Source: Gp1-AA145 sp963757135 (GTDB taxonomy: Bacteria; Acidobacteriota; Terriglobia; Terriglobales; Acidobacteriaceae). Taken from it: DNA of 64,000 nucleotides. Each line of letters starts with the position of its first letter. Positions within the stretch are counted from its first letter, which is position 1. The stretch is from assembly GCA_963757135.1 (NCBI GenBank), contig CAVWQE010000005.1, forward strand, positions 1-64,000. Reading direction: 5' to 3'. The position numbers and the translations under genes were made by a program. The notes below the pieces were generated by a model. That model searched no databases and had not been told where the DNA came from. It worked only from the letters and a program-made list of their open reading frames with translations. Positions 28,995 through 38,308 of the stretch are shown piece after piece.

Positions 28995-29795
28995 ATGAAG
29001 GCTAGCGTGGACAAGGCGAGCATCGCCGGCCTGCTGATTGGCTTGATCGGCATCATCGGTGGCCTGCTGCTTGAGGGCGGCAAACTCTCGCAGATTCTGC
29101 AACCCACCGCGGCCATGATCGTATTCGGTGGAACCGCGGGCGCGGTGTTGCTGCAGTTTCCCCTGCCGGTGGTGACCGGCGCGGTGCGCAACCTCGCCCG
29201 GGTCTTCGTTGACCAGAGCGAGGACGTCGAAGCCGGAATCAAACTGTTGGTACACCTGGCGAACCGCGCCCGACGCGAAGGCATCGTCCGCCTGGATTCT
29301 GAACTTGATCAAATCGGCGATCCCTTTCTTCGAAAAGCCCTGATGCTGGCGGTGGACGGTACAGAGCCACAGGAGTTGCGCTCGATCATGGAATTTGAAC
29401 TCGACAACCAGTCTGAACGTGGAGAGCAGATGCACGGGGTTTTTGAGTCGGCGGGGGGATTCTCCCCCACCGTAGGAATCATCGGCGCAGTGCTGGGATT
29501 GATTCAGGTGATGCAGCACCTCGACAAAATCGACGAGGTCGGGCGTGGGATTGCGGTCGCATTCGTCGCCACCATTTACGGCGTGGCTGCAGCCAATCTT
29601 GTTTTCCTGCCCGCAGGGGGCAAGTTGCGCCTGCGTTTGCGTGAAGAAGAAGTACACCGCGAAATGATGCTGGAGGGGGTCATCTCAATCCTCGAAGGCA
29701 TGAATCCGCGCATGCTTGAAACCAAGCTGCGCAGCTTCGCTTCTGAAAGCCATGCGCACGTGCCACAAGCCAAAGCTGCCGGAGCCGGGGCTTGA
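28995..29795 (+). CDS. motA: Flagellar motor stator protein MotA
   Basis: 266 residues with four transmembrane segments. The first is ASIAGLLIGLIGIIGGLLLEG, and the last two lie near 150-200 (GGFSPTVGIIGAVLGLI; GIAVAFVATIYGVAAANLVF). The cytoplasmic loop carries charged residues that contact FliG. With MotB it forms the proton channel of the motor. The stop overlaps the motB start (TTGA), indicating translational coupling. Confidence 0.92.
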   Translation: MKASVDKASIAGLLIGLIGIIGGLLLEGGKLSQILQPTAAMIVFGGTAGAVLLQFPLPVVTGAVRNLARVFVDQSEDVEAGIKLLVHLANRARREGIVRLDSELDQIGDPFLRKALMLAVDGTEPQELRSIMEFELDNQSERGEQMHGVFESAGGFSPTVGIIGAVLGLIQVMQHLDKIDEVGRGIAVAFVATIYGVAAANLVFLPAGGKLRLRLREEEVHREMMLEGVISILEGMNPRMLETKLRSFASESHAHVPQAKAAGAGA

Positions 29796-30517
29796 GGCGC
29801 CGCCGCCGGATTCAACGGCATACCAATCATGAGCGCTGGCTCGTCTCCTATGCCGACTTCATCACCTTACTTTTCGCGTTTTTCGTCGTGATGTATTCAG
29901 CCGCTCAACTTGACAAGCGCCGCGCCGGACAACTTGCCACTGCCATTCAAACCGCGTTTCAACAGTATGGTTCCCTGCCGCCGCATCCCGCTGACGTTGG
30001 CGGGCTGGCCGCCCACGGAGTTCCGACCGATCTTCCCGTCGGCAACACCGAACCCGACGACTTCAACCTGCTGCGCAAACGGGTTGAAGACGCTCTCGCG
30101 GAAGAGATCGCCAGCGGCGAAGTTGGCGTGCGCGTCACCGCAGAAGGACTAGTCATCAGCCTGCGTGAGGTCGGGTTTTTCGATACTGGCTCGGCCGAGA
30201 TTCGCCCCAGCTCGCGGCCCGCGTTCGACCGTCTTGCCGCAATACTGCAAACCGCCAACAGTGACCTTCGCATCGAGGGGCACACCGACAATGTCCCCAT
30301 TCACAACTCGCGTTTTAGTTCCAACTGGGACCTCTCCACCGCTCGCGCCACAGCCACCATTCGTCTGCTGATGACAAAATACAGCTTCGCGCCACAACGC
30401 CTGGCAGCGTCAGGCTACGCCGAGTATCGTCCGATTTCTAGCAACGCTACCGCCGAAGGCCGCTCCACAAATCGCCGCGTGGACATCGTCGTCCCGCGCA
30501 AACTACGCTCCATGTAG
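29792..30517 (+). CDS. motB: Flagellar motor stator protein MotB
   Basis: 241 residues with a basic N-terminus, one membrane helix containing the proton-carrying Asp22 (SYADFITLLFAFF), a plug/linker, and a C-terminal OmpA-like peptidoglycan-binding domain (IEGHTDNVPIHNSRFSSNWD; NRRVDIVV). It anchors the stator to the cell wall. The TTG start overlaps the motA stop. Rare-start coupling keeps the subunit ratio linked. Confidence 0.92.
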   Translation: MRRRRRIQRHTNHERWLVSYADFITLLFAFFVVMYSAAQLDKRRAGQLATAIQTAFQQYGSLPPHPADVGGLAAHGVPTDLPVGNTEPDDFNLLRKRVEDALAEEIASGEVGVRVTAEGLVISLREVGFFDTGSAEIRPSSRPAFDRLAAILQTANSDLRIEGHTDNVPIHNSRFSSNWDLSTARATATIRLLMTKYSFAPQRLAASGYAEYRPISSNATAEGRSTNRRVDIVVPRKLRSM

Positions 30518-30584
30518 GCGGGGATATTAAGATCGTTTCCACCCGAGCCCATCTCAGCGCGCTTTCCTCCGCTACAATGATCGC

Positions 30585-30734
30585 GTGTCCAGGATGGCTC
30601 GTAATAAATCGCGCAATGCATTCCAAGCACGCGGCCAAAAATTCGAAACCCTCGGGCTGATAGTGACGGTCATCCTAATTATTGCCCTGATCATCGCCCG
30701 CTCCTGGCACCATATCTCCTGGAGTGCACGCTGA
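30585..30734 (+). CDS. Small membrane protein upstream of miaA
   Basis: A 49-residue frame starting with GTG (30585) or ATG (30594): a basic N-terminus (ARNKSRNAFQARGQKF) and one membrane helix (LIVTVILIIALIIARSW). The stop directly abuts the miaA TTG. The membrane pattern and tight junction support a real gene. Function unknown. Confidence 0.5.
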   Translation: MSRMARNKSRNAFQARGQKFETLGLIVTVILIIALIIARSWHHISWSAR

Positions 30735-31664
30735 TTGTCCCGCGATCCATTGATGGTCGTAATTCTGGGGCCGACGGCCAGCGGCAAGACCGCGCTTTCG
30801 CTGCAAATCGCAGAACAGTTTCGTGGAGAGATCGTCAACTGCGATTCAGTTACGATCTATCGTGACTTTCTAATCGGCACCGCGAAGCCTACCCTGGAAG
30901 AACAGGCCCGCGCTCCCCATCATTTATTCGACGTTCTCGAACCGTCCGATTACACGACCGCAGGACAATACGCCCGCCAGGCCCGACTTGTGCTCGGCGA
31001 CATCAAAAACCGCGGTCATCTTCCCATCGTTGTCGGCGGCACCGGACTTTATCTACGAGCATTGCTGGAAGGACTCTTCCCCGGCCCCGAGCGCTCCGAG
31101 GAGTTGCGGGAACGGCTACGAGCCATCGCGGCTGGGAAGGGTTCCGATCATCTACACCGCATGTTGCGGCGCATGGACGCGGCCGCCGCTGCGAAGATCC
31201 ATGCCAATGATCTTCCCAAACTGATTCGCGCCATTGAAGTTTGTCTTTCCGCCCCTCGTCCTCTCACCGAACAATGGCAAGCCGGACGCGACGCGCTGCA
31301 AGGCTTCCGCATCTTGCGCATTGGGCTTGATCCAAGTCGTCCGGAACTATACCTGCGCATCAATCAGCGGGTACACGCGATGTTTGACGCTGGTCTGGTG
31401 AACGAAACTGAAGCGCTCCTGAAAAAGTACGGAGTTTCAGCACGCCCGGTGAGTTCGATCGGATACAAGCAGGCGTTGCAGTTTCTCAAAGGAGAAGTCT
31501 CTCGCGATGGCGCGATGGTTGCCGTACAGCAGGCCCACCGCAACTATGCCAAGCGCCAGATGACCTGGTTCCGCCGCGAGCCGGAAGTCAATTGGCTCTG
31601 TGGTTTTGGCGACCAGGCTGAGATTCAGAATCGGGCCCTGGTTCTTGTTCAGAACGCGCTCTAG
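30735..31664 (+). CDS. miaA: tRNA dimethylallyltransferase
   Basis: 309 residues. The P-loop GPTASGKT is at 12-19, the DSVTIYRDF block replaces the usual DSMQVYR, and PHHLFD, GGTGLYLRALLEG and the late SIGYKQALQFL with KRQMTWFRRE are all present. The enzyme adds the dimethylallyl group to A37 of tRNAs reading UNN codons. It starts with TTG just after the small membrane protein gene. The stop overlaps the convergent pseudouridine synthase gene by 4 bases. Confidence 0.95.
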   Translation: MSRDPLMVVILGPTASGKTALSLQIAEQFRGEIVNCDSVTIYRDFLIGTAKPTLEEQARAPHHLFDVLEPSDYTTAGQYARQARLVLGDIKNRGHLPIVVGGTGLYLRALLEGLFPGPERSEELRERLRAIAAGKGSDHLHRMLRRMDAAAAAKIHANDLPKLIRAIEVCLSAPRPLTEQWQAGRDALQGFRILRIGLDPSRPELYLRINQRVHAMFDAGLVNETEALLKKYGVSARPVSSIGYKQALQFLKGEVSRDGAMVAVQQAHRNYAKRQMTWFRREPEVNWLCGFGDQAEIQNRALVLVQNAL

Positions 31665-32401
31665 TTTAGTTTCGTTTGCTTCGTTGACAATTTCTTCACC
31701 TCTTGCGGCGTAAGCTCACGCGCCATTGCCTTGCGTAGGTCGCCTAGCCTGAGTTCTCCGATCGCGACCCTGATCAGCCGCAGCACCTCTATCCCAAGCC
31801 CGGCAAAGATCCGGCGGATGTGGCGGTTCTTCCCCTCATCGAGAACGACTTCAATCCAACAATTTTTCTGACCCTGTCGCAATAGGTGTACACGCTTCGC
31901 CTTCAGCAGCTCTCCGGACTCGCGAACTCCCGCCGTCAGCCGCGCCAGCAAGCTATCATCCGCGAGGGCTGCAATCTGCACGTGATAAGTTTTATCGAGA
32001 TGCGACGACGGCGAAGTAATTGCCGCCGCCCATGTGGAGTCATTCGTGAGCAGCAGCAAGCCTTCACTGGCTTTGTCCAGCCGTCCTACCGCAGCCAGCC
32101 ACTGGCCCTGCGGGATCAGAGAATAAACCGTGTCTCGTCCCTTTTCGTCGCGGGCCGTGGTCACTATGCCTCGTGGCTTATTCAGCATGACGTAGATTTT
32201 TCTCGCGCCGGTGATTTCTTTGCCGTCCACCTCCAGCCGATCTTTTGTAATTCGCACAGGGGCTTCCGGATCGCGCTCGACCCTTCCGTTCAGCCGCAAT
32301 CGCCCCCCTGTAATTAGTTTTCGTGCGGCCGATCGCGAGCAGTAGCCAAGTTTCGACAAAGCGCGAGCCAGTCCAGTGTGCTTTTCTCCAGTTCGAGGCA
32401 T
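31661..32401 (-). CDS. rRNA pseudouridine synthase (RsuA/RluB family)
   Basis: About 246 residues from the ATG at 32401; the frame stays open to a GTG at 32473 and neither start has a clear ribosome site. An N-terminal S4 RNA-binding domain (LARALSKLGYCSRSAARKLI) is followed by the catalytic domain with Asp109 in GRLDKASEGLLLLTND and the KNRHIRRIFAGLG block. It isomerises uridine in rRNA, probably the large-subunit RluB site, but the exact target cannot be read from sequence. Convergent with miaA. Confidence 0.88.
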   Translation of the reverse strand: MPRTGEKHTGLARALSKLGYCSRSAARKLITGGRLRLNGRVERDPEAPVRITKDRLEVDGKEITGARKIYVMLNKPRGIVTTARDEKGRDTVYSLIPQGQWLAAVGRLDKASEGLLLLTNDSTWAAAITSPSSHLDKTYHVQIAALADDSLLARLTAGVRESGELLKAKRVHLLRQGQKNCWIEVVLDEGKNRHIRRIFAGLGIEVLRLIRVAIGELRLGDLRKAMARELTPQEVKKLSTKQTKLN

Positions 32402-32630
32402 GTGTTTCCAGTTCGAATCACTGACCTTTGACGATCGTATGCACCTTAGTTGCACGATTTCTGGTGCAATCACCGTTCGACTAACAGGAGCTGCAGAGCT
32501 AACAGCAAGAAAAGTGTTCCAGATTACAAAATTCTACTGTTCAATGCCTCACTGATGGGGCATAATGCGTGGTCTTAAAATTGCAAGTCGATTCTCTGTT
32601 TAAACTCTAATAATTCTGTGGGCGAAACGC

Positions 32631-32975
32631 ATGTGGCTTGAAAAGCTTTCTTCAGGTGTGCTGCGAGTATTGACTCCGCTCGGGCCGCGTTATCTTAAAC
32701 CGTCACTGGCGCAAAGAATTTATCTTCTTTGGGTCTTCCGCAATTTCCAGTCTTTGCCGCTAAAGGTGCTGAACTCGCGCCAGCAGCATCTCATCGAATC
32801 CATGTGCGAAGAGAACCGTTTCGTCTCTATGGGTATCGGTGTAGATGATGCTCCGCTGATCGGCACGCTCGAGCAGCGGCCGCCGGTCCCCTCGGGAAAA
32901 ATTCCGCAGCGGCGCCCCAGCACTTCGGTGCAGGATGCAGTGGCGCCGTTCGCGGCGGAGATTCGGCGGCAGTAA
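32631..32975 (+). CDS. Conserved hypothetical protein
   Basis: 114 residues. A Leu/Arg-rich N-terminal part (AQRIYLLWVFRNFQSLPLKV; RQQHLIESMC) is followed by a Pro-rich tail. I have the impression of an acidobacterial lineage-specific protein but cannot support a function. Monocistronic, between the pseudouridine synthase and tRNA-Lys. Confidence 0.55.
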   Translation: MWLEKLSSGVLRVLTPLGPRYLKPSLAQRIYLLWVFRNFQSLPLKVLNSRQQHLIESMCEENRFVSMGIGVDDAPLIGTLEQRPPVPSGKIPQRRPSTSVQDAVAPFAAEIRRQ

Positions 32976-33234
32976 GGAGCGACCTCTTAGCTCGCTTTGA
33001 GAATAGCTGTTCCTTACTGCGATCCCTTTTTCCTTTGTGCCCTTCGCGTTCTTTGCGGTTAAAAGCTTTCCATTGAAATTTCTACTTGATCGTTGGCTCG
33101 TAACACTCCCCTAACGCTCCTGCTATACTGACAATCGCCGAAAAAATGCCGCACCGGATCGCGCGGCATTGCAACTCGATGTCCGCCCTGGACGAATGTC
33201 CTCTCCTGGTGCGCCATCCCGAGTCCAACCCAGC

Positions 33235-33310
<76 letters not shown>

Positions 33311-33509
33311 CTTCTAACCAGCATCCATGCATGTTTCCATCGTTCTCACGGGATGAAGCTTTGGCACCTCAAAACATTGTGTCCGCGTGGTGTCCGTATT
33401 TGGGGAATGCTCACTAAAGGAAATCTCAATTAGGGACGGCGGCAATCTCGTTCACGCGAGTGTAGACCGTCCGACTCGGAAATACCTTGGGATCAGCAAT
33501 CGCGTAGTT

Positions 33510-33893
33510 CTATTTCGCAGTTTTTGATTTCTGTGCCTCTTGTTTTTGTTGGCACTCCATCTTGCTCCACATGTCTAAGCTGCCATTGTTGCAATCCGTT
33601 AACGAAGCTGGCTGCTCCCCAGGATTGGGCGATTTGTTTTGTAATTCCTGTATTCTTTTCAATTCTTGTTGAGCTTTATGCTTATAGTGATGACGCACTA
33701 TCAAACCACCTGCTATTCCCACCGGAGCGCCGATCAGCAACACATAGGTTGAGGTGCCATTCCAAATGTTTTTTGCTCCGGGTGAAGAGCAGACAGTCTT
33801 GCCTGGTGCGGGCGTACAGGGTGGCGGGGAAAATTGCGCGAACCCCGGCACGGTCAAAGAAAGTATTAACGCTACAGATACAAGGCTTTTCAT
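33510..33893 (-). CDS. Hypothetical exported/membrane protein
   Basis: 127 residues: signal peptide ending GFAQ, a Cys/Pro-rich stretch, one membrane helix (TYVLLIGAPVGIAGGLIV) and a Lys/Gln-rich tail with two more Cys. The ATG follows GGGGAGGA, a strong ribosome site. Function unknown. Confidence 0.6.
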   Translation of the reverse strand: MKSLVSVALILSLTVPGFAQFSPPPCTPAPGKTVCSSPGAKNIWNGTSTYVLLIGAPVGIAGGLIVRHHYKHKAQQELKRIQELQNKSPNPGEQPASLTDCNNGSLDMWSKMECQQKQEAQKSKTAK

Positions 33894-33975
33894 AAATCCT
33901 CCCCTTTTTGACGAACTAAGTACCCAGCTAATCTGCTCGTGGTGAAATTGCTCGTAAGACTCTACAAACCAGTGC

Positions 33976-34209
33976 GTGGCTGGTCAAGCAGAATTCTTCC
34001 GCTCCCTGGGGAAGCGAATCCGCGAATTGCGAAAGGAAGAGGGCTACAGCCAAGAAGACATGATTGGCTTTGGGTTCTCAGCGCGGCACTGGCAGCAGAT
34101 CGAAGCGGGACGCCCGATCACGGTCTCAACTCTCCTGCGCATCTGCGACACTTTTCACGCTGCGCCTGAAAAACTTCTCCGTGGGCTGTACCAACCATCG
34201 CGCCGGTGA
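33976..34209 (+). CDS. XRE-family HTH protein
   Basis: A 77-residue single-domain DNA-binding protein: LGKRIRELRKEEGYSQEDMI, then SARHWQQIEAGRPI and STLLRICDTFHAAPEKLLRG. The start is GTG at 33976 with no clear ribosome site. Probably a local regulator of the island; target unknown. Confidence 0.75.
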   Translation: MAGQAEFFRSLGKRIRELRKEEGYSQEDMIGFGFSARHWQQIEAGRPITVSTLLRICDTFHAAPEKLLRGLYQPSRR

Positions 34210-34346
34210 ATACGAATTGGGGCAGGGCGAATACGCAACAACGAGCCTTTGGAAATTGATTGCAATTGTGTTCACACTGCAATCCGCCTGTCCCTCCGAT
34301 GTCTCCAAATGCCAAAAGTGCTAGTGATAAGCGCTAGCGGAGAGCC

Positions 34347-34763
34347 TCAGCCTGTTCGTCCGAACACCCTTCGAGGCTCTGCAGGCTTGGTGCTTCCACT
34401 TATAAACGACCAGTGCACCGGCGAATAGACGTTGGACAGCGTTCCGCAGTGGTATTCCAAATAGCGCCACGGGTCTGGCTTATTCAACTCCGCAAGATAA
34501 AAATTCAGCTCCTTAACCACATCATCAACGATTTGTGAATTCCGGGGATCAGTTCTATTGATCAGAAATTGTACGTTGACGAGACCCTTGCGCTTTAGGC
34601 CCACGATTGCAATGGGAGTCCATTCATTCCATCCTCCAGGAGCGGAGGCATCGCCGTAACGCAGGTCGAAGTGATCGAGTCGCTCGTCCACTGGGCCTTC
34701 GCGCCAATGCCAGGAACCTGCTTGCTGGCTCCCCGTCTGAGGCATAGCCTGATGTGGTTCCAT
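34347..34763 (-). CDS. Hypothetical protein
   Basis: 138 residues, Trp-rich (SWHWREGP; GGWNEWTPIAIVG; PWRYLEYHCG) without membrane segment or signal peptide. I do not recognise the family. The ATG has GAGGAAAGG upstream, which supports translation. Confidence 0.55.
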   Translation of the reverse strand: MEPHQAMPQTGSQQAGSWHWREGPVDERLDHFDLRYGDASAPGGWNEWTPIAIVGLKRKGLVNVQFLINRTDPRNSQIVDDVVKELNFYLAELNKPDPWRYLEYHCGTLSNVYSPVHWSFISGSTKPAEPRRVFGRTG

Positions 34764-34900
34764 TACCTTTCCTCTTTTGAAACTGAACAGCCCAAGTTAC
34801 CGCCGGAACCGTTCCGAAGGGAGGTACATCAATGTTGACAAATCGGCACAGTTGCGGAAATTGATTGCAATTTTTGGTAGTGTCCTAAATTTGCGTTGAT

Positions 34901-35518
34901 TTATTTGCCTACTGCTTTGTTGTGAACTGAGAGCAATTGTGCGGCCAGCATGTTTGATATTAATTCTTCCATTGCGGACACATCCAGGGTGCCGTTTCGG
35001 TCTGCTTCATCTGCTGTTTCCAGTGCCGCGTAGTATGGCCCTCGATCTGTTTCAATCTGCTGGGCAATGGTATTTTCGCCAGGTAGGTTGAATCCGAGTC
35101 TCACGTTCAGCACGAGATAAGAAAGGGCTCTTGAAGTTCTCCCATTTCCGCCTTTGAACGGGTGAATCCAGTTGTGCCTCCACATTATGTACGAAGCAAG
35201 ATGAACGCCGGATTTTCCAAAGTTTTCATTAACGTACTTGCACATTTCGGTCACGAATCCGGCTACCTTCGTCCAGTCTGGCGGCTGGTGCTTGTCATGG
35301 TCTACGACACCGTTCCGCAGTAAAACAACATTGGACTCACGAAATGTTCCTGCACAGATGTAGAGGTCTTGAATCGCCAAGCGGTGAAGTGCAAGGAGTG
35401 TTTCTGGTGTCAACGTAAATCCAGACTGCGCTCCGTCAACCATCTTGGCCACAGCAGCAAATAATAAAAGGCCGTTCCTCGCTTCGAGGATGGCCTTTTG
35501 TTCTCGCGTTTCGTACAA
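34901..35518 (-). CDS. Fic-domain protein (toxin of a Fic toxin-antitoxin pair)
   Basis: 205 residues. The Fic signature is HPFKGGNGRTSR at 119-130. The consensus HxFx(D/E)GNGRxxR has an acid that binds the nucleotide's metal; here it is Gly123, so AMP-transfer may be altered or a different group transferred. Fic proteins modify hydroxyl side chains of target proteins with nucleotide groups. The only in-frame start is a TTG at 35518. The gene upstream carries a typical inhibitory helix, which makes the pair a class I (two-gene) Fic module. Confidence 0.8.
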   Translation of the reverse strand: MYETREQKAILEARNGLLLFAAVAKMVDGAQSGFTLTPETLLALHRLAIQDLYICAGTFRESNVVLLRNGVVDHDKHQPPDWTKVAGFVTEMCKYVNENFGKSGVHLASYIMWRHNWIHPFKGGNGRTSRALSYLVLNVRLGFNLPGENTIAQQIETDRGPYYAALETADEADRNGTLDVSAMEELISNMLAAQLLSVHNKAVGK

Positions 35519-35552
35519 CTGATAGTCTGGACGCGGCGGATTGTTGACGGGC

Positions 35553-35723
35553 TCAGCGATTTCTCAAATCCTCATCTGCCTTTTTCACAGTGTCCCAAGT
35601 GATGTCGTCATTCTCAATCCTGGTATTACCGTAGGCAAAACTGATTCGCTGGCGCTTCTTATCTTCGTCGCTCATCTCGACTTTACGAGCCATTTCGATG
35701 AGACGGTTCAGCTCCTCTGACAT
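35553..35723 (-). CDS. Fic antitoxin with inhibitory helix
   Basis: 56 residues from the ATG at 35723, which has CAGGAGGA upstream. It ends 34 bases before the Fic gene. The segment SFAYGNTRIENDDIT contains NTRIEN, close to the (S/T)xxxE(G/N) motif whose Glu blocks the Fic ATP site; the first position is Asn rather than Ser/Thr. VbhA-like antitoxins have the same layout: short helical protein translated just before its toxin. Confidence 0.7.
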   Translation of the reverse strand: MSEELNRLIEMARKVEMSDEDKKRQRISFAYGNTRIENDDITWDTVKKADEDLRNR

Positions 35724-35948
35724 GGGTGTCCTCCTGGGGAAGGGTGCATCTTTTGGTCTGAGATGATGATAGCCCCAGGAGCAGTTGTCAATGAATAAAT
35801 TAGCAGCGAACGGTATTCCATAGTCACTGAATGGGCAACGGTTACCAGGACAGCCCGGTGTTCGACCTCGTTCAAACTTGTTGTTACACAACGAGCCACT
35901 CTCGATGTATATTGAAACTCTTCCCCTAGTGACCCGGCTCCTTGTTTA

Positions 35949-36479
35949 GTGATGAGTACTGCCTATCACGCAAAATATTTTGCGTATGAACTGACGAAGC
36001 GTTGCGCCTCCGACAGCATGGAGAAGCTGGCTGCTTCCCTTGCTGACGCTCAGGTTGACCTGAACCCACATCAGGTCGAAGCTGCCCTGTTCGCTTTTCG
36101 ATCCCCACTGTCCAGAGGAGCGATCCTCGCCGACGAAGTTGGTCTCGGCAAAACGATTGAGGCGGGGATTCTCCTGTCCCAGCGCTGGGCTGAACGCAGA
36201 CGGAAGATTCTCATCATCGTCCCGGCAGCCCTTCGGAAGCAGTGGCATCAGGAGCTTTCAGATAAGTTTTTCCTGCCTTCGGTCATATTGGAGACGAAGA
36301 CCTTCAACGAACAGATTCGGAAAGGGAATCTGAACCCGTTTAACCGTTCCGAGATCGTCATCTGTTCATACCACTTTGCACGCTCCAAAGAGCCGTATAT
36401 TCGTCAGGTCGCATGGAATCTCGCCGTCATTGATGAAGCGCATCGGCTCCGCAATGTCTACAAGCCCAGCGACGGGTGA
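35949..36479 (+). pseudogene. SNF2/DEAD-type helicase, N-terminal fragment
   Basis: 176 residues containing the start of a SNF2-like helicase: Q-like LNPHQVEAALFAFRSPLSRG, Walker A in ADEVGLGKTIEAG, motif Ia ILIIVPAALRKQWHQEL and the DEAH box in VIDEAHRLRNVY. Full members have about 950 residues. The frame stops straight after the DEAH box, and the second RecA domain is absent. The break coincides with the 3' end of the opposite gene, so a rearrangement joined them. Probably inactive. Confidence 0.75.
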
Positions 36480-37366
36480 ACCAGTTCGGACTTTTCGCGT
36501 CCACCTTCCACCGTGAACAGGGCTTCTCCGAGAACCTTATGCGGGGCAGTAACGCGGTTTCGGTGAAAAAAATCGGTGATAGCCTCTGCCCCATGCACGC
36601 CTCGAACCAGCCGCCGCAAAACCGCCAGGCCAATCCTCGTGTACTGGTCATAGCAATAACTGGGCAAATCGAAAATGAATCTTGCGGCAGGCACTGGATC
36701 GGCGTTGACCTGCGACTCCAGTGGAAGTGAGAGGCCGATGTATTTCAGGAGACCAGCCGTCCTCCAGTTGTTTTTCTTCTGCCACTCATATAGGCACGAG
36801 TTGCTCAAGTCCACGGTCTTTTTCTTGTGGACAATGAAATCAAGAATGATCTCGTCTCCCGGCTCCAATCTCGGCAACGCCCCCTTCTTAGCAGCGATGC
36901 TGACGGTTTCATAACTGCAGTAGATTCGGCTACGAATGGAGAGATCACACATCTGCTCTGCGAGAAAGGACAAAAGCTTAATGTTTTCAGGGCCAGTGCT
37001 CCTGGCCGAGAAAATTGTGGCGCAAGCGATCACGAATTTCACCAGAGTGTCGTCGGCAGGGCCTATATCTTCGCAGGCAATAACACATATGCGCCTCCCG
37101 AAATATCCACACTCTTCCGGCATGTTTGCAATGCAGGAAATCAACTGAAGAGCCGTGAATTTATCGGCACGACGGATCGCCTTCTGGAGAGCAGAAACAA
37201 GTTCCCATTTGCGCTCCTTCTGTATTACAAAATTCCCCGCAGGAGGCTGGTACGTGCTTAAGGATGAGCAGAGGGCAAGCCACCTTTCGGATGCGGGTTC
37301 GCCAAAGTAATGCTCGGGGTAAGCCAGCAATTCCTTAAGTTTTGCCTCCGAGTTGGTTTCCCGCAT
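36458..37366 (-). CDS. Hypothetical protein
   Basis: 302 residues, helical, no signal peptide. The segment KAIRRADKFTALQLISCIA followed by GYFGRRICVIACEDIGPAD recalls the C-terminal domain of MgsA/RarA-type clamp-loader-like proteins, but there is no P-loop. This could be a small replication accessory protein. The 3' end overlaps the helicase fragment by 22 bases. Function uncertain. Confidence 0.5.
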   Translation of the reverse strand: MRETNSEAKLKELLAYPEHYFGEPASERWLALCSSLSTYQPPAGNFVIQKERKWELVSALQKAIRRADKFTALQLISCIANMPEECGYFGRRICVIACEDIGPADDTLVKFVIACATIFSARSTGPENIKLLSFLAEQMCDLSIRSRIYCSYETVSIAAKKGALPRLEPGDEIILDFIVHKKKTVDLSNSCLYEWQKKNNWRTAGLLKYIGLSLPLESQVNADPVPAARFIFDLPSYCYDQYTRIGLAVLRRLVRGVHGAEAITDFFHRNRVTAPHKVLGEALFTVEGGREKSELVHPSLGL

Positions 37367-37470
37367 TGTTTGTATCTGTAATTGAATCTTTTATTTGGGA
37401 GACTTTTGTTGTCAATGGAAAATGGCGATTTTGTATGCGGTATTTCCGTTTTCCAGCAAGCCGGTGTTTT

Positions 37471-37550
37471 GGTGATGAGAAGAGTACTGAGTCACCTGTT
37501 GCGCGGCGAATAAAAGGCGCACGCTTGTGATAACGCCTGTTATCAAACAG
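37471..37550 (+). repeat. Cassette repeat R0 (type 2)
   Basis: The right half is well preserved: GGCGAATAAAAGGCGC, then a GTGATAACGCCTG block and an ATCAAACAG arm. The left half is degenerate. It marks the left end of the array. Its right arm TTATCA is complementary to the left arm TGATAA of the next repeat (RA). Confidence 0.65.
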
Positions 37551-37579
37551 TATGTTCTAGAATTTCTTTCCGAGGTCAC

Positions 37580-38176
37580 TTGCTACACACGTTGAGAGCT
37601 CGATCCGTGTTCAGTAAGAAAGCGAAGGTCATTGTGGCCGTCTGCATTGTTGTCTGCTGCGCAGACAGCAACCTCGCGCAACCACTGTCAGGAGAGGCCG
37701 CTGGGCGAGCTAGCGTGGGCAAACCCCTTCCAGATGTCTTCGTTTCCATTCTGGCTGAGGTTAAAGCAAAAGTAAGCATACCCGTGCTCTTACCGACTAA
37801 ATTACCCAGACCTTTCGATGATGCCAAACACGCAACCGTGGAGAAGGTTGCACCGGACGAGTACGCAGTCGTCCTCTGGTATGAGTTGGATGTAGGTAAT
37901 TCTGGTTACGCAGCGTCTTTCTCAGGTAAGGTTAATCCCCCTTATTCGCTGCGCGAACTGGGAAATACTCGCCAGGTGCAGTTGACGCGAGGCATCATCG
38001 GATTCTTTCGACCAGTAAGCTGTGGTGGGTCTTGTGCCCCCGCGAACCTCTGGTGGGAGCAAGGAAGCTCGCTATACACGATTCAGCTGGAACTGAACTC
38101 TACTCTCCGCGAAAAGCAGCAGCAACAAATCATCACGGCGGTTGCTAACTCGGCTATCGAAGCAGGCCCCCGGTAG
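37580..38176 (+). CDS. Cassette ORF 1: hypothetical exported protein
   Basis: 198 residues starting with TTG (37580, CGAGGTCA upstream). A signal peptide (VIVAVCIVVCCADSNLAQ) precedes a soluble domain with a CGGSC motif near residue 150. No recognised family. The stop is 16 bases before repeat RA. This is the largest intact soluble cassette product. Confidence 0.65.
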   Translation: MLHTLRARSVFSKKAKVIVAVCIVVCCADSNLAQPLSGEAAGRASVGKPLPDVFVSILAEVKAKVSIPVLLPTKLPRPFDDAKHATVEKVAPDEYAVVLWYELDVGNSGYAASFSGKVNPPYSLRELGNTRQVQLTRGIIGFFRPVSCGGSCAPANLWWEQGSSLYTIQLELNSTLREKQQQQIITAVANSAIEAGPR

Positions 38177-38192
38177 CAATGTTGGGCTGCTC

Positions 38193-38265
38193 TTATGATA
38201 AATCCCCATAGCGCTCAAAATGCCTCCACGTGGGGTTTTGAGTCAAATCGCCTGATTTCGCCAAC
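38193..38265 (+). repeat. Cassette repeat RA (type 1)
   Basis: Core AATCCCCATAGCGCTCAAAA, then CCACGTGG, GTTTTGAGTCAAATCGCCTG and a right arm TTTCGCCAAC. CTCAAAA/TTTTGAG form a stem around the CCACGTGG palindrome. Confidence 0.85.
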
Positions 38266-38308
38266 CATGCGCTAAAATTTCAATCATCTGTGAAGCTGGC
38301 AAGGTGTC

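Noticed and set aside
32375..32473. Longer start for the pseudouridine synthase
   Set aside because: The extra residues precede the S4 domain, the GTG has no ribosome site, and family members begin near the 32401 ATG; kept only as an alternative.
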